Of a DNA stretch of 13,427 nt, positions 8,055 through 13,427 are shown piece after piece. Both the position numbers and the translations under genes were made by a program. The DNA is from Phycisphaerales bacterium (GTDB lineage Bacteria > Planctomycetota > Phycisphaerae > Phycisphaerales > UBA1924). The notes below the pieces were generated by a model. It made no database searches and was not told the origin of the DNA. It saw nothing but the letters and a program-made list of their open reading frames with translations. Position 1 is the first letter of the stretch. Each line of letters begins with the position of its first letter. The stretch is from contig JALSHW010000253.1 of the NCBI GenBank assembly GCA_026982035.1, positions 1 to 13,427 of the forward strand, given 5' to 3'.

Positions 8055-8843
8055 ATGCACGCCCATCTTGTTCAACTCGATATTCAATGGGAATCTCCCT
8101 TGGCCAACTATGAGCGCGTCCAATCCCTCATCGATTCGGCACCGATCAAGCCAGGCGACCTCATCGCCCTGCCCGAACTCTTTGATTCTGGATTCTCACT
8201 CAATACCCACCTCACCAACGACACCGACAACCAGACCCTCGCATTCCTCGCCCAACTCGCCAAAGACACCGGCTGCCTCATTCATGGGTCTCGCACAACA
8301 CGACAGCCGAACCATTCACTCGCCCTCAACTGCGCCACCGTGCTTGGTCCTGATTCGTCCGATCCAATTTGTGAATACCACAAAATCCACCCCTTTTCAA
8401 TGGGCAACGAACTCAAGGCCTACCAAGCTGGCAACCAAACTGACAACCAATTGGCCCACTACACATGGAACGATCTCAAAGTCTGCCCCACAATCTGCTA
8501 TGACCTCCGATTCCCGGAACTCTTCCGCAAGGGATTTATCGATGGGGCCCAGATGTTTGTCCTGGGTGCCAACTGGCCAACGGCCCGCCAGCACCATTGG
8601 CGAGCGTTGCTCATCGCCCGCGCCATCGAAAACCAGGCCTTCGTGCTGGGTATCAACCGCACGGGAAATGATCCGCACCTCCCGTATGCTGGTGGAACAA
8701 TCGCTGTTGATCCAAAGGGCGAAATCCTTGGCGAGTTGGGTGACCAAGAAGCCGTGCTGAGTGTTGAGATCGATCCGGTTCAAGTTCAACAGTGGCGCAC
8801 ACAGTTCCCAGTCATCAACGACATCAAAATCCGCTCATTCTGA
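8055..8843 (+). CDS. Carbon-nitrogen hydrolase, omega-amidase (YafV/Nit2)-like
   Basis: A 262-residue nitrilase-superfamily enzyme, typical in length for omega-amidases. The catalytic triad is visible: E41 in LPELFDSGF, K110 in EYHKIHPF and the nucleophile C148 in TICYDLRFPE. An additional conserved Glu is at E119. The wording of these motifs (PELF.SGF, CYDLRFPE) is closest to the YafV/Nit2 branch, which hydrolyses 2-oxoglutaramate or 2-oxosuccinamate to the 2-oxoacid and ammonia (metabolite repair after glutamine/asparagine transamination). The exact substrate is inferred. No signal peptide is present, so it is cytosolic. It follows addA after 15 bases and is probably cotranscribed, with no obvious functional link to DNA repair. 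It converges on rplS. Confidence 0.9.
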   Translation: MHAHLVQLDIQWESPLANYERVQSLIDSAPIKPGDLIALPELFDSGFSLNTHLTNDTDNQTLAFLAQLAKDTGCLIHGSRTTRQPNHSLALNCATVLGPDSSDPICEYHKIHPFSMGNELKAYQAGNQTDNQLAHYTWNDLKVCPTICYDLRFPELFRKGFIDGAQMFVLGANWPTARQHHWRALLIARAIENQAFVLGINRTGNDPHLPYAGGTIAVDPKGEILGELGDQEAVLSVEIDPVQVQQWRTQFPVINDIKIRSF

Positions 8844-8864
8844 ATCTGGTCGTCAAAAATACAC

Positions 8865-8890
8865 AAAAAAACACCCGTCATGGACGGGTG
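8865..8890 (-). terminator. Intrinsic terminator of rplS
   Basis: A perfect 8-base stem (CACCCGTC at 8872-8879 with GACGGGTG at 8883-8890) closes a 3-base loop. On the minus strand it is followed by seven T (8865-8871). It lies about 50 bases past the rplS stop and 22-28 bases past the stop of the convergent hydrolase gene. The plus-strand side has no T run, so it mainly serves rplS. Confidence 0.9.
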
Positions 8891-8904
8891 CGTGTGTGTC
8901 ATAC

Positions 8905-8952
8905 TTGGTGCTGATTATTTGGTGCTGATTATTTGTTGCCGTTTATTTGTTG
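8905..8952. repeat. 14-base tandem repeat at the 3' end of rplS
   Basis: TTGGTGCTGATTAT occurs twice perfectly (8905-8918, 8919-8932). A copy with three mismatches follows (8933-8946), then the first bases of a fourth (8947-8952) that lie inside rplS. The third unit covers the rplS stop codon. On the minus strand the units read ATAATCAGCACCAA, so in-phase relics of the stop region follow the gene. Confidence 0.85.
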
Positions 8953-9335
8953 ACGGTCGTCATGCCTTCGACATGCTTCATGCCACGGCGACGATCGCGG
9001 AGACGACGGGATTTACCGACGCGATCACGCAAGAAGTAAAGTTTCGCTCGGCGAGCGTCGGCACGGCGGATCACTTCGATCTTGGAGATCATCGGTGAGT
9101 TCATTGGCCAAGTACGCTCAACGCCAACTTCGCCAACGATGCGACGGACGGTGATCATCTCGTTGATGCCAGCACCCTTGCGAGAAATCAGCGTTCCTGA
9201 GAAGACCTGGATGCGTTCTTTTTGGCCTTCAACGATCCGGACATGGACATTGATGTTGTCGCCGACATCAAAGCGGGGAAGATCCGTTTTGAGTGCTTCT
9301 GCGTTGACGGATTCGATGAGTTTCTGCGTGTCCAT
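8943..9335 (-). CDS. rplS: 50S ribosomal protein L19
   Basis: A 130-residue protein with the L19 pattern throughout: FDVGDNINVHVRIVEG, a RIQVFSGTLISRKGAG core, the TVRRIVGEVGVER segment and the basic KLYFLRDRVGKSRRLRDRR C-terminal part. L19 sits at the 30S-50S interface of the ribosome. The family is usually about 115 residues; here a short extension (GMKHVEGMTTVNK) ends in the 14-base tandem repeat. A Shine-Dalgarno GAGGA lies 7 bases before ATG 9335. It has its own terminator and no trmD or rimM beside it, unlike the common rpsP-rimM-trmD-rplS operon, so it appears monocistronic. Confidence 0.98.
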   Translation of the reverse strand: MDTQKLIESVNAEALKTDLPRFDVGDNINVHVRIVEGQKERIQVFSGTLISRKGAGINEMITVRRIVGEVGVERTWPMNSPMISKIEVIRRADARRAKLYFLRDRVGKSRRLRDRRRGMKHVEGMTTVNK

Positions 9336-9342
9336 AAGTCAA

Positions 9343-9347
9343 TCCTC
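9343..9347 (-). promoter_or_regulatory. Shine-Dalgarno of rplS
   Basis: On the minus strand GAGGA lies 7 bases before ATG 9335. A small CTGC-AAGT-GCAG hairpin lies just upstream of it in the leader and could be incidental. Confidence 0.7.
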
Positions 9348-9431
9348 TGGTGCGCCTGCACTTGCAGACGGGAACCGCAACGGTAGGCGGGTGCCGCTTG
9401 ATTGTCGAGCCAGAATCGATTCCAAAGGCCC

Positions 9432-9437
9432 TTTATA
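9432..9437 (-). promoter_or_regulatory. Possible -10 box for rplS
   Basis: TATAAA on the minus strand is close to the -10 consensus and would give a leader of about 90 bases. The hexamer 17 bases upstream (GCTCAA) is a poor -35 match, so the call is weak. The 138-base region between rplS and the divergent dehydrogenase also contains a 10-base palindrome GAATCGATTC at 9413-9422. Confidence 0.25.
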
Positions 9438-9462
9438 CCCCACTCGGGGCGTATTTGAGCCC

Positions 9463-9468
9463 TAAACT
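9463..9468 (+). promoter_or_regulatory. Candidate -10 (TANNNT) of a leaderless dehydrogenase transcript
   Basis: TAAACT ends 5 bases before ATG 9474, and no Shine-Dalgarno precedes the gene. Same arrangement as upstream of addB and trmD. No clear -35. Confidence 0.3.
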
Positions 9469-9473
9469 CTGAC

Positions 9474-10520
9474 ATGAGAGCCATCGTCGTCGAAAAACAA
9501 GCCAGTCCCGTCGCCCCGAACATCACCCTCAAGAGCGATTGGCCTGATCCTGCCAGGCCCGCTGCGGGGCAGGTGATCGTCCAGACCCTCTGCTCGGCCT
9601 TCAATCATATGGATCTTTGGGTTGGGCGAGGCGTGCCTGGACTCAAGCTTGACTACCCACGAGTCTCCGGCTGTGACGGCTGCGGCGAAGTCACGGCAAT
9701 CGGTGATGGAGTCGATGATTCGTGGATCGGCAAGCGTGTGATTTACAACGCCGCCATCGTTGTCCCCGACCACAGCCGACCCAACGACCCGCCATCTTCG
9801 ACCATGTGCCCGAACTACGAACTCATCGGCGAGCACCATTTCGGCGCCCACGCCGAGTTGTTTACTTGTCCGGTCGAGAATCTGGCAACCATCGCCGACG
9901 ACGCCGACCCCATCGAGGCGGCCGCCTTTGGACTCTGCGCCCTGACCGCGTATTCGATGATGATCACCAAGGCCAATCTCCGCCCAGGTCAATCCGTCCT
10001 CATCACCGGCATCGGTGGCGGGGTGGCAACCTCTGCGTTGGCCATCGCCAAACACATGGGATGCTCCGTCGCCGTCACCTCTCGGCATCAATGGAAACTC
10101 GATCGCGCCAAAGAGCTTGGTGCCGACCACACGATCGTCGATGAAGGACAAGACTGGTCGCGTGATCTTCGATCATGGACCAACAAACGGGGCGTGGATA
10201 TGGCCGTGGATTCGGTGGGTAAGGCCGCCCATCTCAACTGCATCAAATCTCTGGCCCGAGGCGGCACCTATGTCACCCCTGGCTGCACCACAGGCCCGGA
10301 TGCAACCACCGACCTTGCGCGAATCTTCTGGAACCAACTCAAAATCCTGGGCTCCACCATGGGCACCAATGATGAGTTCAAAGAGGTGACGGCCCTCTTC
10401 AACGCCGGCTCACTCAAGCCCGTCGTCGATCAGATTTTCAATCCAGCAGACGCACAGAAAGCGTACCAACGCCTCGAATCCGGTGACCAGTTTGGCAAGA
10501 TCGTCATTGACTGGCGATAA
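9474..10520 (+). CDS. Medium-chain dehydrogenase/reductase, quinone oxidoreductase-like
   Basis: A 348-residue cytosolic oxidoreductase of the MDR superfamily. The N-terminal GroES-like domain carries the SAFNHMDLWVGRG segment and GCDGCGEVTAIGD. The Rossmann domain has ITGIGGGVATSAL (177-188) for NAD(P)H, followed by GVDMAVDSVG and GGTYVTPG. The C-terminus FGKIVIDW is typical. Zinc ADHs bind a structural zinc through four clustered Cys. Here the matching lobe keeps only C112, within the otherwise conserved CPNYELIGEHHFGAHAE stretch, and the catalytic GHE motif reads GCD. A zinc-independent quinone oxidoreductase/enoyl-reductase-type reaction is therefore more likely; the substrate cannot be told. 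It is divergent from rplS and converges, with a 14-base gap and no hairpin, on the next gene. Confidence 0.9.
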   Translation: MRAIVVEKQASPVAPNITLKSDWPDPARPAAGQVIVQTLCSAFNHMDLWVGRGVPGLKLDYPRVSGCDGCGEVTAIGDGVDDSWIGKRVIYNAAIVVPDHSRPNDPPSSTMCPNYELIGEHHFGAHAELFTCPVENLATIADDADPIEAAAFGLCALTAYSMMITKANLRPGQSVLITGIGGGVATSALAIAKHMGCSVAVTSRHQWKLDRAKELGADHTIVDEGQDWSRDLRSWTNKRGVDMAVDSVGKAAHLNCIKSLARGGTYVTPGCTTGPDATTDLARIFWNQLKILGSTMGTNDEFKEVTALFNAGSLKPVVDQIFNPADAQKAYQRLESGDQFGKIVIDWR

Positions 10521-10534
10521 ACAAGCTTGGTGCA

Positions 10535-11710
10535 TCAGTTCGGCGCATCGACGGTGTACTCAACCGTCACCGACCAGATCCGCAAGCTGCTGTCGCCTGG
10601 CCAAGACGAGCTGAACACACGGATGTAGTATCCCGTCGAAAAAGCACTGACCAATTCGCCTTCCTCATCAATCTCAGTCGTACTCAGCGATTGAATACCG
10701 ACCATCGGAGCAATCCCTTCGGTACTGACTGATGCAATGGAAACCAAAGCCCCACCAGATTGGGCCCCCATCAATGAAACGGTAAGATTCGACACAGCGT
10801 TGTCCTCAAGCCGAGCGACGAATCTGGTCACCTTTGCTCCATCGGGCAAACTGACTGGTGCGACCAACGGCGCGTTGTCACCTGGCGTACTCAAATACGC
10901 CCCGCCTCCAAAGAACGATGCCCGAAATGGCGTACCGAGCGCACTGTGAAACACATCTCCAGAAATTGTCACCGCCTGAGTCACCGAAGCGGTGTATCCA
11001 TATGAAGGGGCCGAAATCCCGGACGAATCGGCTTTGAGTACTTCCGATGTGCCGAGCATCAGGGTCCATTCTTGGGTCTTTCCATTGAATGTTTGCGAAG
11101 CCCCGATCTCCCCGCCGGTGACATGGGCAAAGATCGTGCTCCGCATCGCATCGGCGTTGGAAATGAAGATCCCACCCGTCGCAAAGTCCGTGATGTGGAC
11201 TCCAAAGTATTCCAGCGGATTGATGATCTCCTGACGGTTGATTAAAACCCGATCGTCACCTTGGCCGAAATGAAGAATCTGCCCGCCTCCAAACACCGTC
11301 CCACCTGGATTCCATCCGAGCCCGGTCAATGAATCGGCCTTGGTCGCGTGGATCGCTTTGGGTGTTGCGGTGATTGCTTGTCGAGGCATCAGGATGTCAT
11401 GCACATCCTCGCTGGCTCCGTCTCGAACGGAAATCTCCAGCCACACATCAGTCGAATCAAACACTTCACCAAAATCCATCTCAACACTGAACACCCCAGC
11501 AGGCACGGCCAGATCGTCAATGATCACCGTCTCTCCCAACTGAACCCCGTCGAGGGCCGCATCGAAGATTCGACACTCCAAGTCATATATTCCCGTCGCA
11601 GGCATTCCATTGACATTGAGCGTGCCTTGATAAGTGATCGGCTCGGCACATGCCAAACCAGATGCAAAAGCCGCCATCAGAGCCGATGCGAGTAATCCGT
11701 TCTGTACCAT
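10535..11710 (-). CDS. Secreted beta-rich protein of unknown function
   Basis: 391 residues from ATG 11710. This start has GGAGG 9 bases upstream; ATG 11716 would be only 3 bases from it, and a more distant in-frame ATG at 11803 lies inside the rpsP terminator. Residues 1-22 form a signal peptide (hydrophobic 5-20, cleavage after ACA22). The mature N-terminus has a module seen in many bacterial surface/tail-fibre-like proteins: ITYQGTLNVNG, GIYDLECRIFDAA, GVFSVEMDFG, VWLEISV, ending in MPRQAITATPKA (108-119). The C-terminal third, from about 240, resembles another recurrent secreted beta-sandwich, with LPDGAKVTRFVARLEDN and SNLTVSLMG stretches and an SSSWPGDSSLRIWSVTVEYT end. No catalytic residues or membrane anchor are evident. 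An extracellular or surface role is inferred. It is convergent with the dehydrogenase gene. Confidence 0.85.
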   Translation of the reverse strand: MVQNGLLASALMAAFASGLACAEPITYQGTLNVNGMPATGIYDLECRIFDAALDGVQLGETVIIDDLAVPAGVFSVEMDFGEVFDSTDVWLEISVRDGASEDVHDILMPRQAITATPKAIHATKADSLTGLGWNPGGTVFGGGQILHFGQGDDRVLINRQEIINPLEYFGVHITDFATGGIFISNADAMRSTIFAHVTGGEIGASQTFNGKTQEWTLMLGTSEVLKADSSGISAPSYGYTASVTQAVTISGDVFHSALGTPFRASFFGGGAYLSTPGDNAPLVAPVSLPDGAKVTRFVARLEDNAVSNLTVSLMGAQSGGALVSIASVSTEGIAPMVGIQSLSTTEIDEEGELVSAFSTGYYIRVFSSSWPGDSSLRIWSVTVEYTVDAPN

Positions 11711-11719
11711 TGTCATCCA

Positions 11720-11724
11720 CCTCC
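11720..11724 (-). promoter_or_regulatory. Shine-Dalgarno that decides the start of the secreted protein
   Basis: GGAGG on the minus strand is 9 bases before ATG 11710 and 3 bases before ATG 11716, so the former is favoured. Confidence 0.7.
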
Positions 11725-11790
11725 ATGCGGGTTTGAGTTCTGAATCATCAGAGCGTACCACAACCGGATGCATCCATGTTGCCCGCGCAT

Positions 11791-11817
11791 AAAAAAAGCC
11801 CATTGAATGGGCTTTTT
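11791..11817 (-). terminator. Intrinsic terminator of rpsP
   Basis: Stem GCCCAT (11798-11803) with ATGGGC (11807-11812) and loop TGA. It is extended by A-T pairs and, on the minus strand, followed by seven T (11791-11797). It lies 38 bases past the rpsP stop. The plus strand has five T after the hairpin, so it could also act rightward. It isolates rpsP from the secreted-protein gene downstream. Confidence 0.92.
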
Positions 11818-11854
11818 GAGTTCAGTATTCTTGAATTTCAGGTTCAGAACCGAA

Positions 11855-12418
11855 TCACTCGGCGGTTTCTTCGGATGCCGCTTCTGGTTCTGGAGCCGGG
11901 GCTGGTTTGGCGGCTTCGGCTTTGGACATCGCGTCCTTGGCATCGGCAAGATACTTGGCGGCAACATCATCTTTTGCCAATGACATCGCGCTCTGGATCA
12001 TGTTGAGCGACTTCTTGGCGGTGTTGACAAACGGGGTCAGGTCCGCTTCAGAATCGCCGGCCATTTTTTCGAGCGAAGCAATGATGCCTTCGACTTCTTT
12101 GCGGGCTTTCTTGCACTCGCCACGCTTCATGTTGGTGGCGCGATCGGAAATCCATTTGGCTTTCATGTCGCCTTCGAGGATGTCGGCGTGGCCGAGCATA
12201 TCGCGGACGGTGTCGGATGGCTGGGCACCCTTGGCAAGCCACGCCTTGATCTCTTCGACCTTGAGGACGACCTGCTTGTCCTGATCTTTTTCCATCGGGT
12301 CATAGTGACCGAGGTTCTCAAGAACGCGACCATTTCGGCGGGTGCGTTGATCGATCGCATTGATGCGGTAGAACGGGCGGTGAGTGCGGCCAAAGCGCTG
12401 CATACGGAGACGAACCAT
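11855..12418 (-). CDS. rpsP: 30S ribosomal protein S16 with long C-terminal extension
   Basis: 187 residues; residues 1 to about 82 are classic S16 (MVRLRMQRFGRTHRPFYRI, LENLGHYDP, LKVEEIKAWLAKGAQPSDTV). S16 is needed for 30S assembly. Most bacterial S16 proteins are 80-90 residues, so about 100 residues are extra. They comprise a predicted helical, Lys/Glu/Ala-rich segment (about 90-165) and an Ala/Pro/Glu tail (APAPEPEAASEETAE). A Shine-Dalgarno AAAGGA lies 8 bases before ATG 12418, and an intrinsic terminator follows. It is monocistronic by layout and divergent from trmD, whereas rpsP usually heads the rpsP-rimM-trmD-rplS operon. Confidence 0.97.
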   Translation of the reverse strand: MVRLRMQRFGRTHRPFYRINAIDQRTRRNGRVLENLGHYDPMEKDQDKQVVLKVEEIKAWLAKGAQPSDTVRDMLGHADILEGDMKAKWISDRATNMKRGECKKARKEVEGIIASLEKMAGDSEADLTPFVNTAKKSLNMIQSAMSLAKDDVAAKYLADAKDAMSKAEAAKPAPAPEPEAASEETAE

Positions 12419-12426
12419 AAGTGGTA

Positions 12427-12432
12427 TCCTTT
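12427..12432 (-). promoter_or_regulatory. Shine-Dalgarno of rpsP
   Basis: On the minus strand AAAGGA lies 8 bases before ATG 12418. The 244-base region up to trmD holds no further gene and no strong -35/-10 pair that I can see for rpsP. Confidence 0.7.
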
Positions 12433-12651
12433 CAATGCCCGATCCACTTCAAAAGAGGACGGGAGTCCAAACCCAGCGGTACCAAATTCTGTATGTTCAA
12501 GCAAGTTCAGAACCGGTTTAATCCCTCGACTGCGCCAACCGTTGGTGCTGTCTGCGTCCGCTGGGAAGAGAATCGTTGGCATGGAACCCCGCTATGTCCA
12601 CCCTAAATCCACTCTCTGTACGATCTTCCGCTCTTTTCTGGACTCCACCAC

Positions 12652-12657
12652 TATCAT
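12652..12657 (+). promoter_or_regulatory. Candidate -10 (TANNNT) of a leaderless trmD transcript
   Basis: TATCAT ends 5 bases before ATG 12663; no Shine-Dalgarno is present in the pyrimidine-rich upstream stretch. Same layout as addB and the dehydrogenase gene. Confidence 0.35.
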
Positions 12658-12662
12658 CTCCC

Positions 12663-13427
12663 ATGCGCATTGATGTCCTGACAACCTTTCCAGAGATGTT
12701 CGATACCCAGACCCCAGGCGCGATGGGCATCTCGATCCCAGGCAGAGCCCAGAAAATGGGGCTTCTGGAACTCCGTGCGACCAATATCCGCGACTACACC
12801 ACCGACAAGCATCGAAAAACCGACGATCGCCCATATGGTGGCGGCCCGGGCATGGTCATGATGTGCCAGCCGGTCTGGGATGCCGTCACAGCCGTCGAAG
12901 CCAGTGATCCACGGCAAGCGACCCGCATCCACCTCACCCCGCAAGGAACGCCCCTGACCCAAGAACTCGTCGAGACACTCGCCACCAAACCCCGGCTGTT
13001 GATGATCGCTGGGCACTACGAAGGCATCGACGAACGGGTCATCGAGCGGCTCGATCCCGTCGAAATCTCCATCGGCGACTACATCCTCTCAGGAGGCGAA
13101 CTGGCGGCGATGGTCCTCATTGATGCCATCACCCGAACCCTCCCTGGGGTGCTGGGGCACGACAATTCGGCTCTGGAAGATTCCTTCTCACACGCCAACA
13201 CCACCAATCCCGATGGCTCGACAATCGACCCCAAAGCCCTCAAAGGGCTCGAAATTCCTGCCGGCGTGAAACTCCTCGATTGCCCCCACTACACCAAACC
13301 ACGGGTCTGGGAGGGCATGGAAATCCCGGAGGTGCTGGTGGGAGGCGACCACAACGCGGTGGCCCGTTGGCGGCTTGAGCAACGACTGGCTCGAACCCAA
13401 GATCGTCGGCCTGAATTATTGACCTCC
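12663..13427 (+). CDS. trmD: tRNA (guanine37-N1)-methyltransferase, last residues beyond the window
   Basis: 255 codons open to the right edge, close to the full family length plus an insertion. TrmD uses SAM to make m1G37 in tRNAs with G36, preventing +1 frameshifting. SPOUT-fold hallmarks are present: FPEMFDTQTPGAMGIS near the N-terminus, DDRPYGGGPGMVMM, GHYEGIDERV (117-126), SIGDYILSGGELA (136-148) and LPGVLG. The active-site region begins NSALEDSF (168-175). In E. coli the catalytic Asp in LLDCPHYTRP follows six residues after that Phe; here D206 in LLDCPHYTKP follows after 31, so about 25 residues are inserted. The C-terminal WRLEQRLART...RRPELL matches the family. The gene is divergent from rpsP and apart from rplS; rimM is absent from the window. 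The start ATG fits the family N-terminus and lacks a Shine-Dalgarno. Confidence 0.98.
   Translation, partial: MRIDVLTTFPEMFDTQTPGAMGISIPGRAQKMGLLELRATNIRDYTTDKHRKTDDRPYGGGPGMVMMCQPVWDAVTAVEASDPRQATRIHLTPQGTPLTQELVETLATKPRLLMIAGHYEGIDERVIERLDPVEISIGDYILSGGELAAMVLIDAITRTLPGVLGHDNSALEDSFSHANTTNPDGSTIDPKALKGLEIPAGVKLLDCPHYTKPRVWEGMEIPEVLVGGDHNAVARWRLEQRLARTQDRRPELLTS

Noticed and set aside
7419..8123. 234-codon open frame on the minus strand across the addA/hydrolase junction
   Set aside because: Antisense to two well-supported genes, with no family features.
10521..10534. Terminator between the convergent dehydrogenase and secreted-protein genes
   Set aside because: The 14-base gap and its flanks show no stable hairpin with a T run.
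11711..11803. Longer start at 11803 for the secreted protein
   Set aside because: This ATG is formed by the rpsP terminator stem, has no Shine-Dalgarno, and would place 31 residues before a clean signal peptide.

Overview
The window looks like a chromosomal stretch from a moderately GC-rich planctomycete, most likely of the Phycisphaerae. That placement is an inference. It rests on an AddAB pair with a divergent AddB, a ribosomal protein S16 with a long acidic/Ala-Pro C-terminal tail, secreted beta-rich proteins of a kind common in planctomycetes, and a broken-up rpsP/trmD/rplS cluster. No mobile element, CRISPR array, tRNA or rRNA was seen. Coding density is high and no gene-free gap exceeds 300 bases.

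Left part (1-1869): a leftward gene running off the left edge encodes a secreted Endonuclease I-family nuclease. A 15-base tandem repeat lies inside its signal-peptide region. A 272-base divergent intergenic region, holding a 9-base inverted repeat, separates it from the next operon.

Centre-left (1870-8843): a rightward operon of addB, addA and a carbon-nitrogen hydrolase. addB and addA overlap by four bases and addA has a strong Shine-Dalgarno inside the end of addB. The hydrolase follows 15 bases later with its own Shine-Dalgarno. AddA and AddB should form the helicase-nuclease that resects double-strand breaks for RecA loading. Both nuclease active sites look intact, but AddB lacks the iron-sulfur cysteines of the Bacillus type. 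addA opens with ten prolines encoded largely by CCA repeats.

Centre-right (8865-11817): leftward rplS (L19) with its own intrinsic terminator; a rightward medium-chain dehydrogenase/reductase; a leftward secreted protein of unknown function; then the terminator of rpsP.

Right part (11855-13427): leftward rpsP (S16), divergent from rightward trmD, which runs off the right edge. The usual rpsP-rimM-trmD-rplS order is scrambled: rplS lies 2.5 kb from rpsP, trmD is on the opposite strand, and rimM is not in the window. TrmD carries a roughly 25-residue insertion next to its catalytic aspartate.

A pattern across the window is that six genes have a clear Shine-Dalgarno 5-9 bases before the start, while the three that lack one (addB, the dehydrogenase, trmD) each have a TANNNT hexamer 5-7 bases before ATG. 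That is the arrangement expected of leaderless transcripts. I do not see a convincing undescribed multi-gene system; the most notable points are this start-signal split, the TrmD insertion, the repeat-bearing signal peptide and the atypical AddB.
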